Below are positions 23,275-31,435 of a stretch of 64,000 nucleotides of DNA, one piece after another. The stretch is from assembly GCA_949298795.1 (NCBI GenBank), contig CASFXV010000002.1:62001-126000 (forward strand). The letters are read 5' to 3'. The stretch's first letter is position 1; each line of letters begins with the position of its first letter. A model generated the notes under the pieces. It did not search any database. It had not been told where the DNA came from and saw nothing but the letters and a program-made list of their open reading frames with translations. The DNA is from an uncultured bacterium (lineage in GTDB: Bacteria; Elusimicrobiota; Elusimicrobia; Elusimicrobiales; Elusimicrobiaceae). The translations under genes were made by a program, and so were the position numbers.

Positions 23275-25776
23275 CTAGCGGATATTTGTTACCTGATATC
23301 CGGCCTGTTCCACCGCGCCGCGCAACGCCTGCGGGGAAAGGTTTTCCCCCTCCACCGTAACTTGCTTAGCGGTTAAATTCACCTGCACTTTTTTTACGCC
23401 CTCCACCGCCTGCAGCGTGCCTTGCACGCGGCCGGCGCAATGGGCGCACATCATGCCTTCCACCGTTAATACCTGTACCATAAGAGGGGGTTCCTCCTTT
23501 CCTTTTTTAATTTTATACGGCTTAAAATACCTAAGCCGCAAAGCGTTAGTAACCACAAAAACAGAACTTAAACTCATGCACGCCGCCGCAAACATGGGGT
23601 TTAATTTCCACCCCAGCCAAGGATAAAAAACACCCGCCGCCAGCGGTATGCCGCATACGTTATAAATAAACGCCCAAAACAGGTTTTGCTTAATATTTCT
23701 TATCACCGCATGAGAAAGGCGCACGGCAGCCGCTACGCCGGTTAAATCATTTTTTACAAGCACCACGTCGGACGTTTCCAACGCAATATCAGTCCCCGCG
23801 CCCACGGCCACGCCTACATCGGCCCGCGCCAGGGCGGGGGCGTCGTTGATGCCGTCCCCCACCATCATTACTTTTCCGTTCTTTTGCAAACGGCGTATTT
23901 GCGCTTCTTTGTCTTGCGGAAACACGCCGGCAATAATGGTTGTAATTCCCAGCTGTTTTCCTATGAAACGGGCGGCGGATTCATTATCCCCCGTTAGAAG
24001 CACTACGTTTAGGCCCATTTGCCGCAATTGGCAAACGCCCTCCCGCGCGGACGGCTTTAACGAATCCGCCAACGCCAGTATACCGGCCAGTTGTCCGTCA
24101 AAAGCAAAAAACAGCACCGTTTTGCCCTGTTTCGCCCAAGCTTGGGCCTGCTGAGCGAAAGAAGAGGAAACGGCCACACGGCGCCGGTGCATCAGCCCTT
24201 CATTTCCGGCGATAATTTGTTTCCCGTTTACGCGGGCGCAAATGCCCGCCCCCGGCAGGGTTTCAAACTCCTGCGCAAGCTGCGGGACAACTCCCTGCGC
24301 CTGTTGGGCGCGCAGTACGGCGCGCGAAAGCGGATGTTCGGACGGAGACTCCGCCCAAACGGCGTAATTCCAAAAATCCCCTTCCGGCATGCCGTCCGCC
24401 AGCAGGAAATCGGTTACTTCCGGCTTGCCTTGGGTAAGCGTGCCGGTTTTGTCAAAAACCACCGTATCCGCCAAGCGGGCGGTTTCCAATACTTCGGCCG
24501 ATTTAAATAAAATTCCGCGGCGGGCCCCGGTGCCTGTACCCACCATTACGGCGGTGGGAGTAGCCAACCCCAGCGCGCACGGGCAGGAAATCACCAACAC
24601 CGCCACGGCGCACCCTATCGCCCAGCCCCAGCCGTAACCGGCCAGCAGCCACCCGGCAGCCGTTACCGCCGACAAACCAATCACCGCCGGCACAAAAACC
24701 CCGCTTACTTTATCTGCCAGTCTGCCAATGGGCGCTTTGGAGGAGGAAGCCTCTTCCACCAGTTGTATGATTTGGGAAAGAAGCGTCTGCTTTCCGGCAT
24801 GGGTTACCTGAAAACGAAAATACCCCGCCCGGTTTATCGTGCCCGCGCGCACCAGGGCCCCGGCTTCTTTATCCACAGGCAAGCTTTCCCCCGTTAAGGC
24901 GGATTCATCCAACGCACCACGCCCGCTGAGAACAATGCCGTCCGCCGCCACAGCCATGCCCGCTTTTACGGCTAAAATGTCCCCCGGTTGAATATCGGCG
25001 GTGTCTATTTCCCGCTCTGTATCTTTTTCCACCCGCAAGGCCTTGGGCGGGGTGAGCTGAAGCAGTTGCTCAATGGCACCGGACGTTTTGCGTTTGGCGC
25101 GCGTTTCCAAATATTTGCCCAAGGTAATCAGCGTTAAAATCATACCGGCGGATTCAAAATACAGGCCGTGCAGCGCTTCAAAAGCGGGCGCCCAGCCTTG
25201 CGTATTTTCCATCAGTATCAGCACGCGGTATAACGTCCACAAGCCGGACGCCGCCGCCGCCCCTGCGCCCACCGCAATCAGGCTGTTCATATTCGGCGCG
25301 CCGCGCAACAACGCTTTAAAACCATTGATAAAAATCGCCCGGTTAATAAAAAGAACAGGAACCAGCAGCAGCCCTTGCGTTAAAGCAAACACGCCCGGGT
25401 TTTGCGTTAAAACGGCAGGCAAAGGCAACGAAAACATATGCCCCATGGCAATATAAAAAAGGGGAAGTAAAAACAAAAGGGAATATTGCAAGCGCAAACG
25501 CAAATCCCGCTCCTCGCTTTCCGAGGAAGAAGCGGGCTTTTCCTTTCCCGCGGGAACGGGTTGTTCCGGCAAGATAATCAGCGTGTAACCGGCCTGTTCC
25601 ACCGCGTCCTTTAAACGCTGCGCGTTAAAGGCGTCGTCCGTCTCTACACGCAGCGTATTTTGCAGTAAATTAACCGCTGCCGTTTTAACGCCCGGCGCGC
25701 TTGAAGCGGCTTTTTCCACATGGGCGGAACAGGCGGCGCAGCTCATGCCTGATACTTTAAAAACAAATTGCGGCAT
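23275..25776 (-). CDS. copA: Cu(I)-exporting P1B-type ATPase CopA
   Basis: 833 residues. N-terminal heavy-metal-associated domain with CAAC at 13-16, eight TM segments, the CPC metal site in 'SCPCALGLATP', the phosphorylation site DKTGTLT, SEHPLS in the N-domain and GDGINDAPAL. Copper-specific residues are present: YN before 'VCGIPLAAG' and MSLSS in the last TM. Unusually, a second HMA domain (CAHC) sits at the very C-terminus (about 765-830). The product exports cytoplasmic Cu(I). GGAGG is 3 nt from the ATG. Confidence 0.95.
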   Translation of the reverse strand: MPQFVFKVSGMSCAACSAHVEKAASSAPGVKTAAVNLLQNTLRVETDDAFNAQRLKDAVEQAGYTLIILPEQPVPAGKEKPASSSESEERDLRLRLQYSLLFLLPLFYIAMGHMFSLPLPAVLTQNPGVFALTQGLLLVPVLFINRAIFINGFKALLRGAPNMNSLIAVGAGAAAASGLWTLYRVLILMENTQGWAPAFEALHGLYFESAGMILTLITLGKYLETRAKRKTSGAIEQLLQLTPPKALRVEKDTEREIDTADIQPGDILAVKAGMAVAADGIVLSGRGALDESALTGESLPVDKEAGALVRAGTINRAGYFRFQVTHAGKQTLLSQIIQLVEEASSSKAPIGRLADKVSGVFVPAVIGLSAVTAAGWLLAGYGWGWAIGCAVAVLVISCPCALGLATPTAVMVGTGTGARRGILFKSAEVLETARLADTVVFDKTGTLTQGKPEVTDFLLADGMPEGDFWNYAVWAESPSEHPLSRAVLRAQQAQGVVPQLAQEFETLPGAGICARVNGKQIIAGNEGLMHRRRVAVSSSFAQQAQAWAKQGKTVLFFAFDGQLAGILALADSLKPSAREGVCQLRQMGLNVVLLTGDNESAARFIGKQLGITTIIAGVFPQDKEAQIRRLQKNGKVMMVGDGINDAPALARADVGVAVGAGTDIALETSDVVLVKNDLTGVAAAVRLSHAVIRNIKQNLFWAFIYNVCGIPLAAGVFYPWLGWKLNPMFAAACMSLSSVFVVTNALRLRYFKPYKIKKGKEEPPLMVQVLTVEGMMCAHCAGRVQGTLQAVEGVKKVQVNLTAKQVTVEGENLSPQALRGAVEQAGYQVTNIR

Positions 25777-25786
25777 ATTCCTCCAA

Positions 25787-25808
25787 ATACCCCACCCCTG
25801 GGGGGTAT
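25787..25808. promoter_or_regulatory. CsoR operator
   Basis: ATACCCC...GGGGTAT imperfect palindrome (22 bp) directly upstream of copA, matching known CsoR sites. It lies just downstream of a perfect -10 TATAAT on the minus strand (25820-25815), so bound repressor would block initiation. Confidence 0.85.
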
Positions 25809-25881
25809 ATTATTATTATATATCATTTAGCGGTTTGCTTTTTGCCCACGCAATAAACAAGCCCAAAAACATTTCTTTCAT

Positions 25882-25910
25882 TTGTTAGATTTGTTCTTTT
25901 TTGCTAGACT
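25882..25910 (+). promoter_or_regulatory. Promoter of the CNNM/CorC gene
   Basis: TTGTTA (25882-25887), 17-bp spacer, extended TGC-TAGACT (25905-25910). The ATG is only 11 nt further on and there is no Shine-Dalgarno, so the transcript may be essentially leaderless. Confidence 0.5.
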
Positions 25911-25921
25911 ATTACTCGTCT

Positions 25922-27217
25922 ATGACTATACTTATTATCATACTGATGTTAGTGCTAAACGCACTGTTGGCCGCTTACGAAATGGCCTTGGCCTCTGTTT
26001 CCCGCACCAAACTGTCTATTTTGGCGCAGGAAAAGAAACCCGGCGCGGAAAACGCGCTGTTTATGAAAGACCATATGGAAGGCAGCCTGGCTGTTGTACA
26101 AATTGGCATTACATTAGTGGGCGCGGTGGCGGCCGCTTCCGGCGGCGCAAGCGCCGATGAAGCTTTTTCCCCCAAGCTGCAGGAATGGTTCGCTCTGCCC
26201 AAACGGGTGGCGGACATGCTGTCTGTTGCCGTGGTGGTACTGCCGCTAAGCTTTATTACCATTGTATTTGCGGAACTTACCCCCAAAACCTTTGCCATTA
26301 AAAACAAAGAATGGGTGGTGCTTAAATTTTCCCCCGTCATGCGCCTGATGTACGCGGTGCTTTTTCCCATCGTGCGCATTATGGAATCTTTGGTTAAACT
26401 AACCACTCAAAAATCTTTTAAGCAGGAAACAGACCCCAAAGAAGCCCAACAAGCCGCCCTGGCGGATTTGCGCACCGCGGTGTCCATTGCCTCTTCTTCC
26501 CGTTTATTTGGCAAAGCGGAAGAAAAGATTATGCTTTCCAGCGCGCTTTTTTACGTGCGTAAAATACGGGAAATACAAGTACCCATAGACCAAGTATACG
26601 TGCTGTACGCAAACGACTCTATCGCAGACACCTATTTAAAAGCCCACATGGACATGCACACCCGCTTCCCCGTGTGTGACCAGAAAGACAACTTGCAAAG
26701 CATTATCGGGTATTTAAACTTTAAGGATATTTTCCAAGCCACCAAACTTTCCGCCGGCAAACCCACCACGGCGCGTTCCATCATGCGCCCGATTGTCAGC
26801 CTAGAGGCGGACACTATTATTTCCGCCGCCTTGGATAAAATGATAAAAACCCACCAGCATATTTGCCTGGTAACGGAAAAAGGGAAAATAACCGGCATTG
26901 TCACCTTGGAAGACATTTTTGAAGAAATGGTGGGTGAGATTGAAGACGAGTATGACTTTTTTGCCGCCTATATCCGCCCGTTTGGGGACGGCGTAGTAGC
27001 CAGCGCGGCGGCCAACATCACGGATATTTACGCCGCGCTGAACCTGCCCGTTCCGGCGGAAATGGCAAAAGTTTCTTTGGAAAAATGGGCCGAACAAAAA
27101 TTGGGGCGCCCGGTTGCCAAAGAAGACAAAATCTCCGCGGACGGCCTATGCGTGGACCCGCGCAAATTCCGCCGCCACCGGCTGATGGAAGCCATGGTAA
27201 CAAAAGGAAATATTTAA
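25922..27217 (+). CDS. CNNM/CorC-family membrane protein with CBS pair (hemolysin-C-like)
   Basis: 431 residues: CNNM transmembrane domain (three or four TM, residues 1 to about 180) including 'ELTPKTFAIKN', a tandem CBS pair (about 200-335, 'FPVCDQKDNLQSIIGYLNFKD' and 'ICLVTEKGKITGIVTLEDI'), and a C-terminal CorC/HlyC domain. Members mediate Mg2+ (sometimes Na+ or Co2+) efflux with ATP sensed by the CBS domains. The ATG at 25922 is chosen. An upstream in-frame TTG at 25901 overlaps the predicted -10 box. Stands alone between divergent copA and a convergent HAD gene. Confidence 0.85.
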   Translation: MTILIIILMLVLNALLAAYEMALASVSRTKLSILAQEKKPGAENALFMKDHMEGSLAVVQIGITLVGAVAAASGGASADEAFSPKLQEWFALPKRVADMLSVAVVVLPLSFITIVFAELTPKTFAIKNKEWVVLKFSPVMRLMYAVLFPIVRIMESLVKLTTQKSFKQETDPKEAQQAALADLRTAVSIASSSRLFGKAEEKIMLSSALFYVRKIREIQVPIDQVYVLYANDSIADTYLKAHMDMHTRFPVCDQKDNLQSIIGYLNFKDIFQATKLSAGKPTTARSIMRPIVSLEADTIISAALDKMIKTHQHICLVTEKGKITGIVTLEDIFEEMVGEIEDEYDFFAAYIRPFGDGVVASAAANITDIYAALNLPVPAEMAKVSLEKWAEQKLGRPVAKEDKISADGLCVDPRKFRRHRLMEAMVTKGNI

Positions 27218-27230
27218 CTGGCTGTAAAAA

Positions 27231-27257
27231 ACCCCGGGCAAAAGCCCGGGGTTTTTA
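27231..27257. terminator. Bidirectional terminator
   Basis: ACCCCGGGC / GCCCGGGGT stem, loop AAAA, T runs on both sides. It separates the CNNM gene from the convergent HAD gene. Confidence 0.9.
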
Positions 27258-27276
27258 TTAAGCTTAGTTGGCAAAA

Positions 27277-27900
27277 TTAAATACAAACCAGTTTGCTAGC
27301 GGACAGAATCCCTTTTTTGATTAACTCCTGCCTAAGCTGCTGCGGGGAGTGGAAATCAATGGTTTTCATGCCCACTTTGGCGGCTGCGATGGTGTTCTCC
27401 GTCTTATCGTCAATAAACAATGTTTCCGCCGGGTTTAACTGGTAACGCTCCAACAAAATTTTATATAAAGCCAAATCCGGCTTAATGGTTTTTTCCTCTC
27501 CGGAAATAACCACCCCGGAAAACAGCGGGAAGAAATTGTATCTTTCCTTAGCCAATGAAATGGTTTCGGCGGACCAGTTGGTTAAACCGTAAATTTTATA
27601 TCCTTGGTCATAGAGTTCTTTCATAATTTCAACACTGCCTTTAATCAGTCCGCCCAGCATTTCCTCCCAGCGCAGGTAATAGTCGTCAATTTGGGCGGAA
27701 TAGCGCGGATATTTGGCTTTCAGCTCCGCAATTCCTTCTGAAAAACTGCGCCCCGCGTCTTGGCGGGCGTTCCATTCCAAGGTGCAAATATTGTTTAAAA
27801 ACCATTCCATTTCCTGTGTGGAAGAAAAAATCTTACGGTATAAATACCGTGGGTTCCAGTCAATCAGTACGCCGCCGAAATCAAACACGATGTTTTTCAT
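27277..27900 (-). CDS. HAD-family phosphatase (YihX-like)
   Basis: 207-residue HAD hydrolase. Motif I is 'FDFGGVLIDW' (first Asp the nucleophile, second catalytic Asp replaced by Gly as in many YihX/epoxide-hydrolase-N-type relatives), motif II 'GLTNWS', motif III 'KPD', motif IV 'FIDDKTEN'. A small alpha-helical cap sits after motif I. YihX of E. coli hydrolyses alpha-glucose-1-phosphate; the true substrate here is unknown. It has a strong own promoter (27933-27961) and GGGGGA as SD. Confidence 0.8.
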   Translation of the reverse strand: MKNIVFDFGGVLIDWNPRYLYRKIFSSTQEMEWFLNNICTLEWNARQDAGRSFSEGIAELKAKYPRYSAQIDDYYLRWEEMLGGLIKGSVEIMKELYDQGYKIYGLTNWSAETISLAKERYNFFPLFSGVVISGEEKTIKPDLALYKILLERYQLNPAETLFIDDKTENTIAAAKVGMKTIDFHSPQQLRQELIKKGILSASKLVCI

Positions 27901-27932
27901 GTTTCCCCCTGATAAATTGCCCCTTCGTTTTT

Positions 27933-27961
27933 ATTATAACTTTAGCTTACCGTATTTTCAA
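27933..27961 (-). promoter_or_regulatory. Promoter of the HAD phosphatase gene
   Basis: Minus-strand TTGAAA (27961-27956), 17-bp spacer, TATAAT (27938-27933). Same hexamers and spacing as the NAD operon promoter. Confidence 0.8.
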
Positions 27962-27983
27962 CGGGGTTTTATACCTGCTTTTT

Positions 27984-28011
27984 ATAAAAATGCCAGGCGG
28001 TTAACCTGGCA
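27984..28011 (-). terminator. Terminator of purA
   Basis: Minus-strand TGCCAGG / CCTGGCA hairpin (28011-27991, 7-nt loop) followed by TTTTTATAAA, just after the purA stop at 28019. Confidence 0.85.
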
Positions 28012-28018
28012 TTTTATA

Positions 28019-29035
28019 CTATAAGACTAAGGTGTCCTCCATATCCGGCCCGGTGGAAATTAAAGTCAGCTGCGGGTGCGGATACGTTTGTTTGGCCAAC
28101 TCTTTTAGGCTTTCTAAAAACTCCTTGGCCTGCGGGGTAAAATCTTCGTAGGATTTTATTTGGTCATTCCCGGCAAACATATCAATATGCGTAATGGCTA
28201 TTTTGGTGCAGTTGTTAATCATAATAGCACGCGCGGCAGAGCGTTCTTCAAACGAACCAATGCGGCGCAGGCGTTTGCTGACGCTGCCTATCTCATGCCC
28301 TTTGGTATGATAAACTTCCAGCTGTTTTTCATCGGTAAGTTCATGGTCCAGCGGGCCGGGGCCTACACGCGTAACATACGGCTTGAAAACCACGTATACG
28401 TCCCGCACACTTTTAGGGCCCAGGCCGGCCTCCCCCAAAAAAGTGGAAGCGGTGGTATCGCGAGAGGTAACAAAAGGATATTCCCCATGCAGCAAAGATA
28501 GTTTGATCCCCTGGGTGCCTTCCAATAAAATATCTTCCCCTCTGTCCAACGCGCCGTTAAGCAGGGAGGGCACATCCTGGATAAAATCTTTCAGCAAAGG
28601 TTCGTCTTTGGCAAATTTCACATCCCGCCGCTCAATGCGGTGTTTCACCGCCTGGCCTAAGCCGGTGCCCACGCTGCCGATATGCTGCATAAAGTGGGAG
28701 GCGTTCTTCTCGGCGGAGGTTTCCTCGTCGCTAATCAATACGGCAAGCGGGTCAATAATCAACCGGTCGCGCGTACCGGTAAGTTCCACTTCTTTTAAAA
28801 GCCACTCGGTTTTTGTATAAGCGCCCGCCCCCAAAACCAGCTTGGTGTTGGGATTTAAAAACCCGGACGGAATGTTTTTTAACGTATAAGATTTCCCGTT
28901 GCACACCACGGTATGCCCGGCATTGGGCCCGCCTATACGCACACAGTAACTATAGTTGCCTTTATAAGATAAATAAGCGGAAATTTTTCCTTTTCCTTCG
29001 TCTCCGGCTTGACCGCCGCATACGATGTCTATCAT
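28019..29035 (-). CDS. purA: Adenylosuccinate synthetase, short archaeal-like form
   Basis: GTP-dependent IMP + aspartate to adenylosuccinate. The P-loop is GGQAGDEGKGK (7-17), keeping the catalytic Asp (D12) but with Ala for the usual Trp, and the catalytic His is in 'NAGHT'. At 338 residues it is about 90 shorter than typical bacterial PurA and resembles the compact archaeal enzymes. Phage PurZ is also short and related to archaeal PurA, but it lacks the catalytic Asp kept here. The ATG overlaps the purB stop by 4 bp, so the two steps IMP to AMP form one operon. Confidence 0.88.
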   Translation of the reverse strand: MIDIVCGGQAGDEGKGKISAYLSYKGNYSYCVRIGGPNAGHTVVCNGKSYTLKNIPSGFLNPNTKLVLGAGAYTKTEWLLKEVELTGTRDRLIIDPLAVLISDEETSAEKNASHFMQHIGSVGTGLGQAVKHRIERRDVKFAKDEPLLKDFIQDVPSLLNGALDRGEDILLEGTQGIKLSLLHGEYPFVTSRDTTASTFLGEAGLGPKSVRDVYVVFKPYVTRVGPGPLDHELTDEKQLEVYHTKGHEIGSVSKRLRRIGSFEERSAARAIMINNCTKIAITHIDMFAGNDQIKSYEDFTPQAKEFLESLKELAKQTYPHPQLTLISTGPDMEDTLVL

Positions 29036-30423
29036 AATTTGCCTCCGGCTTGGCGCGGCGCCAACCCCACATAAGAAAATACGGTTAACGCGCGCAAACG
29101 CTCTTTGGTTTGTGCATCTGTATCCAACTCATTAATAAAATCTTGCAAATCCTGTTTGTTAAAGAAGCGCCCCCGGGTAAACGCTTTTACTTTTTCATAA
29201 GCCTCAGGTATTCCCGCCGCGCGCAAAAGGGTTTGCAGTCCCTCGGCTAATACCTCCGGATGGGCAGCCAGCTGTTCCCTAGCGGCCTGGCGGTTAAAAG
29301 AAACTTTGTTTATCCCTTTTAATAAAGAATCATACGCCGCCAGCGCATACCCAAACGCCATGCCCATATTACGAAGAACCGTAGAGTCTGACAAGTCCCT
29401 TTGCAAACGGGAAAGGGGCAGTTTTTGCGAAAAGAAACCAAGCAGTGCGTTGCAAAGCTGTAAATTTCCTTCCGCATTTTCAAAATCAATCGGGTTTATT
29501 TTTTGCGGCATGGTGGAAGAACCCACTTCTCCGGGCCGGGCGTTTTGTTTTAACAGTCCGTCGCTGATATAACGCCAGAAATCTTGGCAGACCCCCAGCA
29601 AAATGACGTTCACCCGGCGCAGATTATCAAACATTTCCGCGTAAGAATCCCGGTTGTCTATTTGGGTGGAAAGCGGGCTTAAGAAAAGTTTTATTTTGCG
29701 CCCTTTGTTGAGTTTGTCCACCAAACGCCGCGCGGTGCGGGGCCAGTCCACCCGCGCAAACGCCGCCATATGGGCGTTATAGCACCCCACCGCCCCGCTG
29801 AATTTGCAGGAAATACGGGTTTTTCTTAACTGCTCCAGCTGGCGGGCCAGGCGGCTTTCAAACACACGCACCTCTTTGCCAAAAGTGGTGGGTACGGCCG
29901 GCTGGCCATGCGTGCGGGCCAAAAGCACGCTTTTGGCTTCTTTGCGCGCCAAAGCCGCCAAAGAACGGCGTAAATTTTCAAGCGCGGGAAGTAATCCTTT
30001 TTCCAACCCGTCAGACAATAAGACCGCGTAAGACACGCTGTTTACGTCTTCGCTGGTAAGGGCAAAGTGTATCCAGGGAGTATATTTTTTAAGTGCGGCG
30101 GCGGATAGTTTTTCTTGGATAAAATATTCCACCGCTTTCACGTCATGATTGGTGGCCGGGCGGCCGTTACGGCCGGAAAATTCATATTCTTGCAAAGCGG
30201 CCAAATCCTTTTCGTTTAAACTAGGTATTTGCTGTAAAATTTTTAACTGCGCTTTAGCCGGCGCGGGCACACCGGGCAGGTTAAGAGAAAGAATTTCCTC
30301 CAGCCAAGCGCACTCCGTACGGACGCGGGCAAAAGCCAAGGCCGCTTCCCCCATGTACCGGGCCAGCGCGCTTACTTTACGGGCATAACGCCCGTCTAAC
30401 GGGCAGAGTATGTTTTCTTTCAT
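29032..30423 (-). CDS. purB: Adenylosuccinate lyase
   Basis: 463-residue fumarase/aspartase-superfamily lyase acting twice in purine synthesis (SAICAR to AICAR, adenylosuccinate to AMP). Signature 'SSTMPQKINPIDFENAEGN' lies near residues 300-318, catalytic His is in 'ARTHGQPAVPTTFGKE', and the N-terminus 'CPLDGRYARKVSAL' is of the E. coli type. The first gene of the purB-purA pair. There is no SD. The -10 box ends 7 nt before the ATG, so translation may start at the 5' end of the mRNA. Confidence 0.94.
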   Translation of the reverse strand: MKENILCPLDGRYARKVSALARYMGEAALAFARVRTECAWLEEILSLNLPGVPAPAKAQLKILQQIPSLNEKDLAALQEYEFSGRNGRPATNHDVKAVEYFIQEKLSAAALKKYTPWIHFALTSEDVNSVSYAVLLSDGLEKGLLPALENLRRSLAALARKEAKSVLLARTHGQPAVPTTFGKEVRVFESRLARQLEQLRKTRISCKFSGAVGCYNAHMAAFARVDWPRTARRLVDKLNKGRKIKLFLSPLSTQIDNRDSYAEMFDNLRRVNVILLGVCQDFWRYISDGLLKQNARPGEVGSSTMPQKINPIDFENAEGNLQLCNALLGFFSQKLPLSRLQRDLSDSTVLRNMGMAFGYALAAYDSLLKGINKVSFNRQAAREQLAAHPEVLAEGLQTLLRAAGIPEAYEKVKAFTRGRFFNKQDLQDFINELDTDAQTKERLRALTVFSYVGLAPRQAGGKL

Positions 30424-30430
30424 TATTTAT

Positions 30431-30439
30431 ATTTTACCA
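30431..30439 (-). promoter_or_regulatory. Extended -10 of purB, abutting the start codon
   Basis: TGG-TAAAAT on the minus strand (TAAAAT 30436-30431). The ATG begins at 30423, so the transcription start should fall at or next to the A of ATG. Confidence 0.5.
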
Positions 30440-30465
30440 AAATTAAGCATTGGGCCCCATAAGCA

Positions 30466-30489
30466 AAACCCCCGCCTAAGCGGGGGTTT
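30466..30489 (-). terminator. Terminator of the ankyrin gene
   Basis: AAACCCCCGC / GCGGGGGTTT stem with a 4-nt loop, adjoining the stop at 30492. T runs exist on both strands. Confidence 0.85.
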
Positions 30490-30491
30490 GT

Positions 30492-31370
30492 TTATTTAAC
30501 GGCGCCATAGGCGCGCAAAACTTTTTCCACTTGGGGATATTTCTGCCTTTTGCTGATTTCCAACGCGGTAAACCCCTTGGGCGCCGTTAAATTGGGGTCC
30601 GCCCCGGCTTTTAAAAGCACCTCGGCAATATCGGCCCGGTTTAAAAGGGCCGCCTGCATTAAGCCGGAAACGCCCCCTTTGCTTTGGGCGTTTAAATTTA
30701 CTTCCGGCATAGTTACCGCGCTTTCAATTAACTCCGCCGGGATATGCGGGGAAATCAAACGCACCCATAAGGGAGCCCCGCTCATCACATCCATAAAAAG
30801 TTCTTCCCCCTGGGTGGAGTTTACATCCAAACCCGCTTCCAGAAAAGAGCGGAGCATTTCCCAACAATTTGTTTGTTCCGGGTAAGTTTCTCCCCCCTCC
30901 ACCACTATTTCTGCCAGGGAAACCCCGTCCGCCAGTTCATCGGGGCTTATGGCGTTTTCCAACAGCAAACGGGCCGTTTCCTGGCTTCCGGGCAAATAAC
31001 AAACAAAAGCCGCCACTCCCAAAGGACTCGTTCCCACCGCAATGACCGGCGCGTCTTCCTTAGCGGAAGAAGGAATTTTTTCCGTTGTTTTAGCTTGTAA
31101 GTTGACCCCTTGCTCCACCAACGCGCGCGCCGCTTTTGAATGCCCTAATAATACCGCTTTGGATAAAGCCGGCAAACCCGGCTGGGTGACGGCGTCTTTC
31201 GGAAATCCCCAGCTAAACGCTTTACTAATAAGCGCGGGGTTATCTTCTTCTATTCCTTTCAAAAGCCAGCTGCGCTGGCAGGCACGCAAAACGCCGAAAC
31301 AAACTAGTCCCGCCACCGCCAGCAGGATAAAACACCAAATTATCTTTTTTATATTTTTCTTTTTCAGCAT
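30492..31370 (-). CDS. Membrane-anchored ankyrin-repeat protein
   Basis: 292 residues: a TM anchor at about 8-30 (inside-positive LKKKNIKK) and then ankyrin repeats facing the periplasm. Recognisable helices are 'LPALSKAVLLGHSKAARALVEQGVNLQ', 'TSPLGVAAFVCYLPGSQETARLLLENA', and 'SGLMQAALLNRADIAEVLLKAGADPNLT' followed by 'GFTALEISKRQKYPQVEKVLRAYGA'. About five repeats, some degenerate. The role is unknown, probably protein-protein contact in the envelope. Lies between the RND operon and purB with its own terminator. Confidence 0.8.
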   Translation of the reverse strand: MLKKKNIKKIIWCFILLAVAGLVCFGVLRACQRSWLLKGIEEDNPALISKAFSWGFPKDAVTQPGLPALSKAVLLGHSKAARALVEQGVNLQAKTTEKIPSSAKEDAPVIAVGTSPLGVAAFVCYLPGSQETARLLLENAISPDELADGVSLAEIVVEGGETYPEQTNCWEMLRSFLEAGLDVNSTQGEELFMDVMSGAPLWVRLISPHIPAELIESAVTMPEVNLNAQSKGGVSGLMQAALLNRADIAEVLLKAGADPNLTAPKGFTALEISKRQKYPQVEKVLRAYGAVK

Positions 31371-31387
31371 ACTTTTATTTTATAAAA

Positions 31388-31420
31388 ATACCCGGGGGAA
31401 ATACGCTTTCCCCCGGGTAT
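31388..31420 (-). terminator. Terminator of the RND efflux operon
   Basis: Fourteen-bp stem ATACCCGGGGGAAA / TTTCCCCCGGGTAT, 5-nt loop, then TTTTTAT on the minus strand. Confidence 0.9.
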
Positions 31421-31435
31421 GCGGATAAAAACCAA

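Noticed and set aside
28019-29035. Phage-type PurZ (2-aminoadenine genome synthesis) instead of PurA
   Set aside because: The catalytic Asp in GDEGKGK is kept, whereas PurZ lacks it, and the gene is coupled to purB; no other Z-genome genes are present.
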